From: Belnapia arida
Lineage (GTDB): Bacteria > Pseudomonadota > Alphaproteobacteria > Acetobacterales > Acetobacteraceae
Length of the DNA stretch: 64,000 nt
Reading direction: 5' to 3'
NCBI RefSeq assembly: GCF_016773205.1
Contig: NZ_JAETWB010000020.1
Location: 1-64,000 of the forward strand
Shown here: positions 7,240-15,875 of the stretch, piece after piece
Layout: each line of letters starts with the position of its first letter
Position numbering within the stretch: the first letter of the stretch is position 1
Made by a program: the position numbers and the translations under genes
Notes under the pieces: model-generated
Seen by the model: only the letters and a program-made list of their open reading frames with translations
Databases searched by the model: none
Told to the model about the DNA's origin: nothing

Positions 7240-9195
7240 ATGTCCCTTCTCGACCGCATCCGCCGCGCCGCGCGGCAGGAGCAATTCCTCGACGTCATCA
7301 CGGCCGAGGACGCCACCGCCCGGTTCCGGGCGGCGCTCGACCTCGCGCCCCTGCCGGCGGAGGAGGTGGCGCTGGCGCAGGCGCTCGGGCGGGTGACGGC
7401 GCGTCCGGTGGCGGCGGCGGCGGATGCGCCGCCCTTCGACCGGGCCTCGATGGACGGCTTCGCGGTCAGGGCGGCGGACACGCTCGGGGCGAGCGAGGCG
7501 GCGCCGCGGCGGCTCCTGCTCAATGCCGAGCTGCTGGCCTGCGGGGTGGCGCCGGCGATCGAGGTGGCGCCGGACACGGCGACGGCGATCGCCACCGGCG
7601 GCGTCATCCCGCGTGGGGCGGATGCCGTCGTCATGGTCGAGAGCACCGAGGCGGAGGAGGGGCCGGAGGGGCCGGTGGTGCTCGTCTGCCGGCCGGTGGC
7701 GGCGGGGCAGGCGGTGGCCTATGCGGGCAGCGACATCGCCCGCGGCGAGACGGTGCTGCGGGCCGGCATGGTCGTCACCAGCCGGGAGATCGGGATGCTG
7801 GCCGCGGCGGGGCTCGCCACCCTGGCCGTCGTGCGGCGGCCGCGGGTGGCGGTGCTCTCGACGGGCGATGAGCTGGTGGCGCCGGGCGAGGCGCTGCCGC
7901 CGGGCGGCATCTACGACAGCAACGCGGCGATCCTCTCGGCGGCGGTGGCGGAGAATGGCGGCGAGGCGGTGCCGCTCGGCATCTTCCGCGACGACGAGCC
8001 AGAGCTGGAGGCGGCGCTGCGGCGGGCGCTGGAGCTGGCCGACATGGTGGTGATGTCGGGCGGCACCTCGAAGGGGGCGGGGGATGTGTCGCACCGCATC
8101 CTCGGGCGGTTGCCGGGGCCGGGCGTCCTCGTGCACGGGGTGGCGCTGAAGCCGGGCAAGCCGCTCTGCCTCGGCGCCGTGGGTCGGACGCCGGTGGTGG
8201 TGCTGCCGGGTTTCCCGACCAGCGCGGTCTTCACCTTCCAGGAATTCGCGGTGCCGGTGATCCGGGCGATGGCGGGGCTGCCGCCCAGGGCCGAGGCGGC
8301 GGTGGAGGCGAGGCTCGCCGTCCGCACGCCGAGCGAGGCCGGACGGACGGAGTATGTGATGGCCTCGCTCGGCGAGGACCCGGCGGGGCGGCTGCTGGCT
8401 TGGCCGCTGGGCAAGGGTTCGGGGAGCGTCACCGCCTTCTCGCAGGCCGACGGCTTCTTCGCCATCCCGGCGGAGGAGCAGGCAGCCGCGGCGGGGGCGG
8501 TGCAGCGGGTGCGGCTGATCGGGGGGGCGCATCCGTTGCCGGACCTCACCATCATCGGCAGCCACTGCACGGGGCTGGATGCGATCCTCGACCTTCTGGC
8601 GGCGGAGGGGATCAGGGGGCGGAGCCTGGCGGTGGGCAGCCTCGGTGGGCTGGCGGCGGCGCGGCGGGGGGAGTGCGACCTGGCGCCGGCGCATCTGCTG
8701 GACGCGGCGAGCGGGGCGTACAACCGGCCCTTCCTCGCCGAGGGGCTCAGGCTGGTGCCGGGCTGGCGGCGGGTGCAGGGGGTGGTCTACCGCCCGGGGG
8801 ATGCCCGGTTCGGGGGGCTGGATGGGCGGGCGGCGGTCGAACGGGGCGCGGCGGGGCCGGGGCTGCTGCTGGTCAACCGCAATGCGGGGTCGGGCACGCG
8901 GATCCTGCTCGACGGGCTGCTCGGAGGAGCGAGGCCGGCGGGCTATGCCAACCAGCCGAAATCGCACAACGCCGTCGCGGCGGCGGTGGCGCAGGGGCGG
9001 GCGGATTGGGGGGTCGCCATCCGCAGCGTCGCCGAGGCCTATGGGCTGGGCTTCGCGCCGCTGGCGGACGAGCATTACGACTTCTTCCTGCCCGAGGCGC
9101 GGGCGGAGCGGACGGCGGTTCGGGCTTTCCTCCGGGCGCTTGCCAGCGAGGAAGGCAAGGCGAGGCTCAGGGCGCTGGGGTTCGAGCCGGCGTGA
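7240..9195 (+). CDS. moeA: Molybdopterin molybdenumtransferase MoeA fused to a PBP-like domain
   Basis: 651 residues from the ATG at 7240; an in-frame upstream start at 7186 would add 18 atypical residues. Residues 1 to about 420 are a full MoeA that inserts molybdate into adenylated molybdopterin: PPFDRASMDGFAV (conserved Asp72), STGDELV, VMSGGTSKGAGD and KPGKP are all present. From about residue 434 (PDLTIIGSHC) to the end there is a type-2 periplasmic-binding-like domain with no signal peptide, including NRNAGSGTRILLD and QPKSHNAVAAAVAQG. In cytoplasmic proteins this fold usually senses a small ligand, here possibly oxyanion or cofactor. Fusions of this sort are known in proteobacteria. 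It closes the modB-modC-pseudo-moeA block. Confidence 0.92.
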   Translation: MSLLDRIRRAARQEQFLDVITAEDATARFRAALDLAPLPAEEVALAQALGRVTARPVAAAADAPPFDRASMDGFAVRAADTLGASEAAPRRLLLNAELLACGVAPAIEVAPDTATAIATGGVIPRGADAVVMVESTEAEEGPEGPVVLVCRPVAAGQAVAYAGSDIARGETVLRAGMVVTSREIGMLAAAGLATLAVVRRPRVAVLSTGDELVAPGEALPPGGIYDSNAAILSAAVAENGGEAVPLGIFRDDEPELEAALRRALELADMVVMSGGTSKGAGDVSHRILGRLPGPGVLVHGVALKPGKPLCLGAVGRTPVVVLPGFPTSAVFTFQEFAVPVIRAMAGLPPRAEAAVEARLAVRTPSEAGRTEYVMASLGEDPAGRLLAWPLGKGSGSVTAFSQADGFFAIPAEEQAAAAGAVQRVRLIGGAHPLPDLTIIGSHCTGLDAILDLLAAEGIRGRSLAVGSLGGLAAARRGECDLAPAHLLDAASGAYNRPFLAEGLRLVPGWRRVQGVVYRPGDARFGGLDGRAAVERGAAGPGLLLVNRNAGSGTRILLDGLLGGARPAGYANQPKSHNAVAAAVAQGRADWGVAIRSVAEAYGLGFAPLADEHYDFFLPEARAERTAVRAFLRALASEEGKARLRALGFEPA

Positions 9196-9239
9196 ATCCC
9201 CAGCGTGAATCCCCAGCGTGAATCCCCAGCGTGAATCCA
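9190..9239 (+). repeat. 13-bp tandem repeat over the moeA stop codon
   Basis: The unit GCGTGAATCCCCA occurs three times in tandem (9190-9202, 9203-9215, 9216-9228), followed by an 11-base partial copy. The first TGA is the stop of the MoeA fusion (9193-9195). Because 13 is not a multiple of three, the TGAs at 9206, 9219 and 9232 fall in other frames, so all three frames are closed. Origin by replication slippage is likely. Confidence 0.9.
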
Positions 9240-9324
9240 TTGTCATGCGGCCGGTGCGGATTGCGCGGTAACGGACGGGAATGGTCCGGCGAATAGCCCG
9301 CCGGATCATGCATGAGAGGTGTCC

Positions 9325-10380
9325 ATGGCGCAGCCATCCCGCCCGTCGCGTTTCCCCCTGGGTTCCTTCGTCGTCATCGCGGCCGTGCTGGGCGGGGGCG
9401 CGGCGGCCTTCGCCTATACCGCCGGCTGGCTCTCGCCCGAGCGCCTGTCGCGCGAGCGGGTGCTGGCGGCGCTGAGCCCGCCGGGAGGGCCGGCGCCTGG
9501 CCATCGGCGCAACCACACCAAGGGCCTCTGCTTCACCGGCAGCTTCGAGGCGAACGGGGCGGGCGCCGCCCTCTCCCGCGCGCCGGTGCTGGCGGCGGGC
9601 CGCTACCCGGTCATCGGCCGGTTCAACCTCGCCTCGGCCGTGCTGGCGCAGCCGGACGGGCAGGCGCGGGTGCGCGGGCTGAGCCTCAGCATCACCGGCC
9701 CGGACGGGTCGGAGTGGCGGACGGCCATGATCACCGCGCCGGTCTTCCCCGTCTCCAACGTGGAGGCCTTCTACGCCCTGCAGATGGCGGCGAGGAGCAA
9801 GGAGCCGGGGGCGATGGGGGCCTTCGCCGCGGCCCATCCCGAGATCGCCGCCTTCGGCGCCTGGGCGGGCAGCGCGCCCTGGACCGGCAGCTATGCGGAG
9901 GAGCGCTACAACGCGCTCAACGCCTTCCTCTTCACGGATGCCGGGGGGCGCGACCATGCGGTGCGCTGGTCGGTGCGGCCGGAGGCGAGGCCGGTGCCGG
10001 TGCCGCACGAGCAGCTCACAGCAAAGCCGCCGGATTTCCTCAACGACGAGATCAAGGCGCGCATCGCCGCGGGGCCGGTGCGCTGGACCATGACGGTGAC
10101 GGAGGCCGGGCCGGGCGACCCGGTGGCGGACCCGAGCAAGGCGTGGCCGGAGGAGCGCCGCACCGTCGAGGTCGGCACGCTGACCGCGGAGGCGGTGCAG
10201 GAGGAGCAGGACGGACCGTGCCGCGACATCAATTACGACCCGACGGTGCTGCCGCCCGGCATGCGGCCCTCGGCGGACCCCTTCCCCGCCGCGCGGTCCT
10301 CCGCCTATGCCCTGTCCTATGAGCGCCGCGCCGCCGAGGCGGCGGCCTATCCCCACAGTGCCCCTGGAGGCCGCCCATGA
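9325..10380 (+). CDS. Catalase-family peroxidase with an N-terminal membrane anchor
   Basis: 351 residues. AGAGGT precedes the ATG at 9325 at good spacing. Residues 10-33 form one hydrophobic segment, an uncleaved anchor or signal, putting the domain in the periplasm. The rest is a minimal catalase fold of the SrpA-like family: the distal His is in NHTKG (His64), and the C-terminal AARSSAYALSYERR segment supplies the likely haem-ligand tyrosine. These short catalase relatives work as haem peroxidases rather than classic catalases. The stop overlaps the start of a cytochrome b561 gene (ATGA), and that recurrent pairing suggests b561 passes quinol electrons to the peroxidase. Confidence 0.88.
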   Translation: MAQPSRPSRFPLGSFVVIAAVLGGGAAAFAYTAGWLSPERLSRERVLAALSPPGGPAPGHRRNHTKGLCFTGSFEANGAGAALSRAPVLAAGRYPVIGRFNLASAVLAQPDGQARVRGLSLSITGPDGSEWRTAMITAPVFPVSNVEAFYALQMAARSKEPGAMGAFAAAHPEIAAFGAWAGSAPWTGSYAEERYNALNAFLFTDAGGRDHAVRWSVRPEARPVPVPHEQLTAKPPDFLNDEIKARIAAGPVRWTMTVTEAGPGDPVADPSKAWPEERRTVEVGTLTAEAVQEEQDGPCRDINYDPTVLPPGMRPSADPFPAARSSAYALSYERRAAEAAAYPHSAPGGRP

Positions 10381-10922
10381 CCGCCGCACGCTTCAGCCCG
10401 ATGCAGCGGCTGCTCCACTGGCTCATGGCGGCCTGCATCCTGGCGATGCTGTTCATCGGCGTCGGCATGGTCTCGACCCTATCGACGCGCTACCTGGCGC
10501 TCGTCTCCATCCACAAGCCGCTTGGCATCGCCATCCTGCTGCTGGCGCTGCTGCGGCTGGGGCTCCGGCTGCGGCGGGGGGCGCCGCCGCTGCCGTCCGA
10601 CCTGCCCGAGCCGATGCGGCTGGCGGCGCATGTCTCGCATGTCGCGCTCTATGGGCTGATGATCGCCATGCCGCTGCTGGGCTGGGCGATGCTCTCGGCC
10701 GAGGGCTACCCGGTGGTGCTGTGGCAGGGGCTGCGGCTGCCGCCGATCCTGCCGCAGAGCCTCGAGGCCTATGCCCTGCTGCGGCAGGCACATGGGCTGC
10801 TCGGCTATGCCTTCTTCGCCGTGATCCTCGCGCATCTCGGCGCCGCGCTCTTCCATGCGCTGGTGCGGCGCGACGGGGTGTTCGAGGCGATGGCGCCGGT
10901 GCCGGGCCGGGCGCTCGACTGA
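10377..10922 (+). CDS. Cytochrome b561 family protein
   Basis: 181 residues with four predicted membrane helices. Candidate haem-ligand histidines fall at 14, 46, 85 or 88, 139, 153 and 160, in the pattern of the CybB/YodB family of di-haem b-type cytochromes. It should move electrons from ubiquinol across the inner membrane. Translational coupling (ATGA) to the upstream catalase-like peroxidase suggests it serves as the electron donor, an inference from operon structure. The gene ends eight bases before the stop of the convergent adenosyltransferase gene. Confidence 0.9.
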   Translation: MTAARFSPMQRLLHWLMAACILAMLFIGVGMVSTLSTRYLALVSIHKPLGIAILLLALLRLGLRLRRGAPPLPSDLPEPMRLAAHVSHVALYGLMIAMPLLGWAMLSAEGYPVVLWQGLRLPPILPQSLEAYALLRQAHGLLGYAFFAVILAHLGAALFHALVRRDGVFEAMAPVPGRALD

Positions 10923-10929
10923 GCCCGGC

Positions 10930-11490
10930 TCAGCGGGTGGCGCCGGGGGCCCAGAGCACGTCGCCGGCGCCGTTGCCGTTGAGGCGGCGGGAGAGGATGA
11001 AGAGCAGGTCGGAGAGGCGGTTGAGGTAGCGGATCGCCTCCGGGTTCACCGGCTCCGCCGCGGCAAGGGCGACGGTGACGCGCTCGGCACGGCGGGCGAC
11101 CGTGCGGGCGAGATGGGCGGCGGCGGCGCCGGGGGTGCCGCCGGGGAGGACGAAGCTCGTCAGCGGCGGCACCAGCGCGTTCAGCGCGGCGGCCTCCGCC
11201 TCCAGCCGGGCGGTCTGGGCGGCGGCCAGGCGGAGGCGCCCCCCGGCCTCGCCGGGCACGCAGAGATCGGCGCCGAGGTCGAACAGGTCGTTCTGGATGC
11301 GGGCGAGGATGGCGTCGGCCTCCGCGTCGCCGGCGGTGTGCAGGCGGAGCAGGCCGAGCACGGCATTGGTCTCGTCCACCGTGCCGATTGCCTCGATGCG
11401 GAGCGAATCCTTGCGCAGCCGGGTGCCGTCGCCGAGCGAGGTCTCGCCGGCATCGCCGCCGCGGGTGGTGATGACGTCGAGCCTGACCAT
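10930..11490 (-). CDS. Corrinoid (cob(I)alamin) adenosyltransferase, PduO type
   Basis: 186 residues from the ATG at 11490. The N-terminal ATP-binding motif TTRGGDAGETSLGDG and the later RLSDLLFILSRR helix identify the PduO/MMAB-type adenosyltransferase. It transfers the 5'-deoxyadenosyl group of ATP to reduced corrinoid to make coenzyme B12. It is the last gene of a minus-strand run, 11 bases after a TonB gene, which fits corrinoid uptake by TonB-dependent receptors. CobS and CobT for de novo B12 synthesis occur 20 kb away in the same window, so both salvage and synthesis are possible. Confidence 0.93.
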   Translation of the reverse strand: MVRLDVITTRGGDAGETSLGDGTRLRKDSLRIEAIGTVDETNAVLGLLRLHTAGDAEADAILARIQNDLFDLGADLCVPGEAGGRLRLAAAQTARLEAEAAALNALVPPLTSFVLPGGTPGAAAAHLARTVARRAERVTVALAAAEPVNPEAIRYLNRLSDLLFILSRRLNGNGAGDVLWAPGATR

Positions 11491-11501
11491 GGGGCGTCCT
11501 T

Positions 11502-12362
11502 CTACCGGTTCAGCTGGAAATGGATGGAGGTGCGGATATTGCCCGATATGGGGATGCCGTCGCGCATGGCAGGGCGGAAGCGCCAGCGGCGGACGGCGCG
11601 CCTGGCGGAGTCGTCGAGGGCGGGGAAGCCGGAGCTGGCGACGACCTCGACCTCCTCGACGGTGCCGTTCGGGGTGACGCGGATGACGAGGCCGACGACG
11701 CCCTGCTGGCCGCGCTGGCGGGCTTCGTCGGGATATTCGGGCGTGGGGTTGCGGATGCCCTCGGCAAGGCCTGGGGGCGTGATGGCACCGAGGGCGGGGG
11801 CGGCGCCGGTGGTCAGCGGCTGCTGGCTCGCCGGGCCGGCGGGTGGCGCGGCAGCCTGGGCGAAAGGGGCCGGACGCGCGGGGGCGGTGCGGGGGCGCGG
11901 CTGGGGCGGCGGAGGGAGGGACGGCTCGGGTGGTGGGATGGGCAACGGCTCCGGCTCGGGCTCGGCTTGGGGCTGCGGCGGCGCGGGCGGGGCCGGCAGG
12001 ACCGCAGGCGGCGGGCGGTCCTCGGGCGGCGGGGGCGGCAGGGTGAGGGCATCCGGCGCCGCGGGGGGCGGCAGGAGCGCGGCAAGCGGCGGTGGCGGCG
12101 GGGCGAGGCTCGGCGGCGGCGGGGCGGGGGCGGCCGGCGGGGGTGGCGGTGGCGGCTCCGACTGGGCGGGGGCGGCGGGCGGCGCCGGCTCGCCCTCGGT
12201 CGTGCCGGTCTGCTCCTGCCAGACGACCTCGACCGATTGCTCGGCGGACGGGGCGGGCTGGCGGGGGCGGTTGAGGAACAGGAGCATCGCGGCCAGCGCC
12301 GCGGCATGGAGCGTGAGGGAGGCGGCGGCGGCGCGGCCGAGCCGGGACCCGTCCAGGGTCAC
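11502..12362 (-). CDS. tonB: TonB family energy-transducing protein
   Basis: 286 residues, starting at a GTG (12362) that overlaps the stop of the upstream CDF gene. An N-terminal helix (about residues 11-30) anchors it in the inner membrane. Residues roughly 50-180 are a very proline-rich periplasmic spacer with runs of seven prolines. The C-terminal TonB domain includes NPTPEYPDEARQRGQQGVV, then VEVVASSGFPALDDSARRAV and a WRFRPA end. It passes proton-motive energy to outer-membrane receptors for iron chelates or B12. ExbB and ExbD are not in the window. Confidence 0.92.
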   Translation of the reverse strand: MTLDGSRLGRAAAASLTLHAAALAAMLLFLNRPRQPAPSAEQSVEVVWQEQTGTTEGEPAPPAAPAQSEPPPPPPPAAPAPPPPSLAPPPPPLAALLPPPAAPDALTLPPPPPEDRPPPAVLPAPPAPPQPQAEPEPEPLPIPPPEPSLPPPPQPRPRTAPARPAPFAQAAAPPAGPASQQPLTTGAAPALGAITPPGLAEGIRNPTPEYPDEARQRGQQGVVGLVIRVTPNGTVEEVEVVASSGFPALDDSARRAVRRWRFRPAMRDGIPISGNIRTSIHFQLNR

Positions 12363-13246
12363 AGCACCAGGACGCCGTGGTGCTTGGCCTTGCCCTCGGG
12401 CTCGACATGGATGGTGATGGTGGCGCCCTCGATCTCCGCCTTCAGCGCCGCCTCGATGCGGTCGCAGATGGCATGCGCCGCGTCGACCGTCATCGTCCCC
12501 GGCACGACCAGGTGGAATTCGATGAAGGTAAGGCGGCCGGCATGGCGGGTGCGGAGGTCGTGCGCCTCGATCGCGCCCTCGGCATGGGTTGAGACGGCGC
12601 CGCGGATGCGGGCGAGCAGGCCGGGCTCCACCGCCTCGTCCATCAGCCCGCCGACGCTCTCGCGCACCAGCCTGCTGCCGGACCAGAGGATGTTGAGCGC
12701 GGTGAGCGCGGCGAGCAGCGGGTCGAGCCAGAGGCGGCCGGTGAGGGCGACCAGGGTGACGCCGACGAGCACGCCGAGGGAGGTGACGACATCGGCGACC
12801 AGGTGGCGGGCATCGGCGAGCAGCGCGGGCGAGCGGGAGCGGCGGCCCTGGCGGAAGAGGAGGCTGGCCCAGCCGGCATTGATCGCGGTGGCCAGCGCCG
12901 AGATGGCGAGGCCGGGCCAGGGCTGCTCCGGCCCCACCGGGCTGCGCCAGGCGCCCCAGGCCTCATTCAGGATGGCGACGGCGGCGATGACGATCAGCGC
13001 GCCCTCGAGCACGGCGGAGAAGTATTCCGCCTTGGTGTGGCCGTAGGGGTGGTTGGCGTCGGCCGGCATCGCCGCGTAGTGGACGGCGATGAGGGCGGCC
13101 GCGGCGGCGGCGACGTTCACCACGCTCTCCAGCGCATCGGCCAGCAGGGCGACGCTGCCGGTCAGCGCCCAGGCGCCGAGCTTCAGCGCCAGCACCAGGG
13201 CGGCGACGACGACGCTGCCGATGGCGAAGCGGAGGGTGCTGCTCAT
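12359..13246 (-). CDS. Cation diffusion facilitator family transporter
   Basis: 295 residues with six hydrophobic helices followed by a cytoplasmic ferredoxin-like domain ending in a histidine-containing tail. The transport site has HLVAD in helix 5 (His152, Asp156). In helix 2 the usual pair of aspartates reads ALESVVN, with Glu40 and Asn44, a variant that could shift metal choice among zinc, iron, manganese and cobalt. It should export divalent metal in exchange for protons. It heads a CDF-TonB-adenosyltransferase run on the minus strand. Confidence 0.9.
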   Translation of the reverse strand: MSSTLRFAIGSVVVAALVLALKLGAWALTGSVALLADALESVVNVAAAAAALIAVHYAAMPADANHPYGHTKAEYFSAVLEGALIVIAAVAILNEAWGAWRSPVGPEQPWPGLAISALATAINAGWASLLFRQGRRSRSPALLADARHLVADVVTSLGVLVGVTLVALTGRLWLDPLLAALTALNILWSGSRLVRESVGGLMDEAVEPGLLARIRGAVSTHAEGAIEAHDLRTRHAGRLTFIEFHLVVPGTMTVDAAHAICDRIEAALKAEIEGATITIHVEPEGKAKHHGVLVL

Positions 13247-13420
13247 CGGTGGTGGCGGGGCGGGGTGGCGGGCAAGCGTGGGCTCCGGGATGGGGGGTGT
13301 TTTGGACTGCGCGGCGGCGGGGGGGCAAGGGGGGCGGCAGGGGCTTTCCTTAGCCTGCTAGGTTTTCCGCCCCGGCCGGTTCATGGCATGATGCCGCGTT
13401 GCACAATGGAATTGGCGCCG

Positions 13421-14014
13421 ATGCCCCTGCCCTCCCCTGCCCCGCGCGAGCCGCTGCACCGGCGCGCCATCGACATCCGCGGCTACCGGCGGGAGGACGG
13501 GCTGTTCGATGTCGAGGCGCATCTGGTCGATACGAAATCCTACCCCTTCGTCAATGACGACCGCGGCACGATCGAGCCGGGCAAGGCGCTGCACGGGATG
13601 TGGCTGCGGCTGACCTTGCGGGAGGACATGGAGATCGTCGCCTGCGAGGCCGCCTCCGACTTCACGCCCTATGCGGTCTGCCCGCAGGCGGCGCCGAATT
13701 TCGCCCGGCTGGCGGGGCTGCGCATCGGGCCCGGCTTCAACCGGGCGGTGCAGGAGCGGGTCGGCGGCGTCGAGGGCTGCACGCACCTGCGGGAGGTGCT
13801 GGGGCAGATGGCGACGGTCGCCTTCCAGACGCTCTACCCGATCAGGGCCAGGCGCGAGCGGGAGGAGGTGGCGCGGATCATGGCCGCGGGCGGCGCGGCC
13901 GAGCGGCGCCGCCCGGCGATGCTCGGGAGCTGCCTCGCCTATGCGGCGGACAGCCCGGTGGCGCAGGCGCGGTGGCCCTGGCTGAAGGAGGAGGCGGGGT
14001 CCGGCCAGGGCTGA
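13421..14014 (+). CDS. DUF2889 domain-containing protein
   Basis: 197 residues from the ATG at 13421; in-frame ATGs at 13388 and 13406 are alternatives, and I chose by where family similarity starts (MPLPSPAPREPLHRR). The core DIRGYRREDGLFDVEAHL, GTIEPGKALHGMWLRL and GCTHLREVL segments mark the DUF2889 family, of unknown function and common in proteobacteria. There is no signal peptide and there are no membrane segments. Neighbours give no clear role. A short GC hairpin with a T run follows the stop. Confidence 0.82.
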   Translation: MPLPSPAPREPLHRRAIDIRGYRREDGLFDVEAHLVDTKSYPFVNDDRGTIEPGKALHGMWLRLTLREDMEIVACEAASDFTPYAVCPQAAPNFARLAGLRIGPGFNRAVQERVGGVEGCTHLREVLGQMATVAFQTLYPIRARREREEVARIMAAGGAAERRRPAMLGSCLAYAADSPVAQARWPWLKEEAGSGQG

Positions 14015-14020
14015 GGGCCC

Positions 14021-14038
14021 GCCCCCCGCGGGGGCTTT
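14021..14038 (+). terminator. Short GC hairpin with TTT after the DUF2889 gene
   Basis: GCCCCC (14021-14026) and GGGGGC (14030-14035) form a six-pair stem around a three-base loop, followed by TTT. It starts seven bases after the DUF2889 stop. This is a minimal intrinsic terminator and probably weak. Confidence 0.5.
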
Positions 14039-14153
14039 GCAGCCGGGCGCCGCGTGGCTACTGGTGCGGGGCGGCCTCTCCTTGCCGGGATGAACGGGCC
14101 GCGAGGGGTGGAACATCGCCATAACCGCTTTCCTGCGCGCGGGCGCGGGGCCC

Positions 14154-15020
14154 GTGCGCGCCACGGGCGGCATCGCCATGATGCTGCTCGGCGTGCTGCT
14201 CTTCGCCGTCAACGACACGCTCGGGAAGTGGCTGGTCGGCGCCTACACGGTGGGGCAGCTCTTCCTGGTGCGGAGCATCGCCGGGCTCTGCTTCATGGCG
14301 CCCTTCATCTGGCGCACCGGCCCCGAGCCCTTCCTGCGGCCGCCGCGGCCCGGCCTGCAGCTGCTCCGCGTGGCCTTCTCGACGCTCGAGGGTTCGCTGT
14401 TCTTCTGGGCGCTGACGGAGCTGCCGCTGGCGGAGGTCATGACCTACTACATGGCCGGGCCGATCTACGTGACCGCGCTGTCGCCCTTCCTGCTCGGCGA
14501 GCGGGTGGGCTGGCGGCGCTGGACGGCGGTTGCGGTCGGGTTCGGCGGGGTGGTGCTGGCGCTCGATCCCTCGCCCGGCTCCTTTTCGGCAGGGGCGGTC
14601 TGCGCGCTGGTGGGCAGCTTCAGCTATGCCTGCTTCATGGTCGCCACGCGCAAGCTGGCGGGCACGCCGGGGACGGTGCTGATGACGGCGCAGCTCGTCG
14701 CCGCGGTGCTCTTCGGCGGCGTGCTGGTGCTGGTGCAGGGCTGGACGCCGCCCGGGGCGCTCGACCTCGTGCTGATGCTCTGTCTCGGCCTCGGCTCGCT
14801 GAGCGGCAATCTCTGCGTGAACCAGGCGCTGCGGATGGCGCCGGCCTCCGTGGTGGTGCCCTACCAGTACACGCTGATCCTCTGGGGGATGCTGTTCGGG
14901 TATCTGTTCTTCGGCGAGATGGTCGGGCCGCTGACCCTGGCGGGGGCGGCGGTCATCATCGGGGCGGGGTTGTTCATCTTCATGCGGGAGCAGCAGTTGA
15001 GGGGGCAAGTGGGGGTTTAG
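14154..15020 (+). CDS. EamA/DMT family transporter
   Basis: 288 residues with about ten hydrophobic helices arranged as two EamA repeats, the drug/metabolite exporter architecture. The second repeat ends with the typical PYQYTLILWGMLFGYLFFGE segment. The start is taken as the GTG at 14154 (RATGGIAMMLLGVLLFAVND); a weak G-rich stretch precedes it. The substrate is unknown; relatives export amino acids or metabolites. It is not obviously in an operon with the following lysE-like gene, which has its own strong ribosome site and different composition. Confidence 0.88.
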   Translation: MRATGGIAMMLLGVLLFAVNDTLGKWLVGAYTVGQLFLVRSIAGLCFMAPFIWRTGPEPFLRPPRPGLQLLRVAFSTLEGSLFFWALTELPLAEVMTYYMAGPIYVTALSPFLLGERVGWRRWTAVAVGFGGVVLALDPSPGSFSAGAVCALVGSFSYACFMVATRKLAGTPGTVLMTAQLVAAVLFGGVLVLVQGWTPPGALDLVLMLCLGLGSLSGNLCVNQALRMAPASVVVPYQYTLILWGMLFGYLFFGEMVGPLTLAGAAVIIGAGLFIFMREQQLRGQVGV

Positions 15021-15185
15021 GACGGTTTCGGTGGCTGGAGATTCGGAAGGGGAAGAAGCCGGTTTCGTAGCGGGTTGAAAACGGCTGCGAGGGGCGGGGT
15101 GCGGACCTCCGGCGATTGCTGTGAGCAGCGCAACGGCCCGTTTCTGCCTGGGCGATGGGCTTGCGATCTTATAGGAGGTCACGCC

Positions 15186-15836
15186 ATGCCTGAACTGACC
15201 CAACTCGCCCTCTACGTGGCCGCGGCTTTGCTACTCGCCATCACGCCCGGTCCGGGCATCTTCTACGTCGCTGCGCGGACGCTTGCTGGCGGCCGTGCAG
15301 AAGGTGTGGCTTCCAGCTTCGGTACCGGCTTAGGCGGTATGGTCCACGTCCTGGCAGGCAGCTTGGGCGTATCCGCCATCGTACTTGCCAGCGCAGAACT
15401 CTTCACTGCGCTCAAGCTGATTGGCTCCGCCTACCTCCTTTGGATTGGCTTCCGCACCATCCAGTCCGCCCGCAGGGACGCGTCGACAATTTTGAATGGC
15501 GCAGCCATGGCTCCGCCGGTTGGACCACATCGTGCGTTCCGCGAAGGCGTGCTTGTCGAGGCGCTGAACCCGAAAACAGCAGCCTTTTTCCTGGCCTTCG
15601 TGCCGCAGTTTGTGGACCCGGCTCAAGGCAGCATCGCCCTACAGTTTGTGGTCCTGGGCTCCGTATCGGTTGTACTCAACACCCTAGCTGACATCGTGGT
15701 TGCCTTCGCCGCTGGGGGCATCCGAGAGGGCGCCGCAGCACGTCCCACGCTGATCCGGCGCCTCCGAGAGGCATCCGGTGCCGCGATGGTCGCGCTCGGC
15801 ATCGGCCTCGCTCTGGCAAAGCGCCCTGCCGCATGA
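15186..15836 (+). CDS. LysE family amino-acid exporter
   Basis: 216 residues, normal for the LysE/RhtB family, with about six membrane helices. The hallmark ITPGPGIFYVAAR near residue 20 and the EALNPKTAAFFLAFVPQF motif are both clear. A perfect AGGAGG lies seven bases before the ATG. It likely exports an amino acid or homoserine lactone-type compound. Base composition and codon choice (GCT, CTT, GTA and CTA used freely) are clearly lower in GC than all neighbours, which suggests recent horizontal acquisition. The gene is followed by a 10-bp perfect inverted repeat. Confidence 0.9.
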   Translation: MPELTQLALYVAAALLLAITPGPGIFYVAARTLAGGRAEGVASSFGTGLGGMVHVLAGSLGVSAIVLASAELFTALKLIGSAYLLWIGFRTIQSARRDASTILNGAAMAPPVGPHRAFREGVLVEALNPKTAAFFLAFVPQFVDPAQGSIALQFVVLGSVSVVLNTLADIVVAFAAGGIREGAAARPTLIRRLREASGAAMVALGIGLALAKRPAA

Positions 15837-15875
15837 TCGCTGGGCCACATCATTCATCACGGCTTGCCAAGGGCT

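Noticed and set aside
5728-10389. A 1553-residue open frame on the minus strand
   Set aside because: It runs antisense to modC, two MoeA genes and the catalase-like gene, all with clear homology. It is Arg/Pro/His-rich without any domain, as expected from GC-rich antisense frames.
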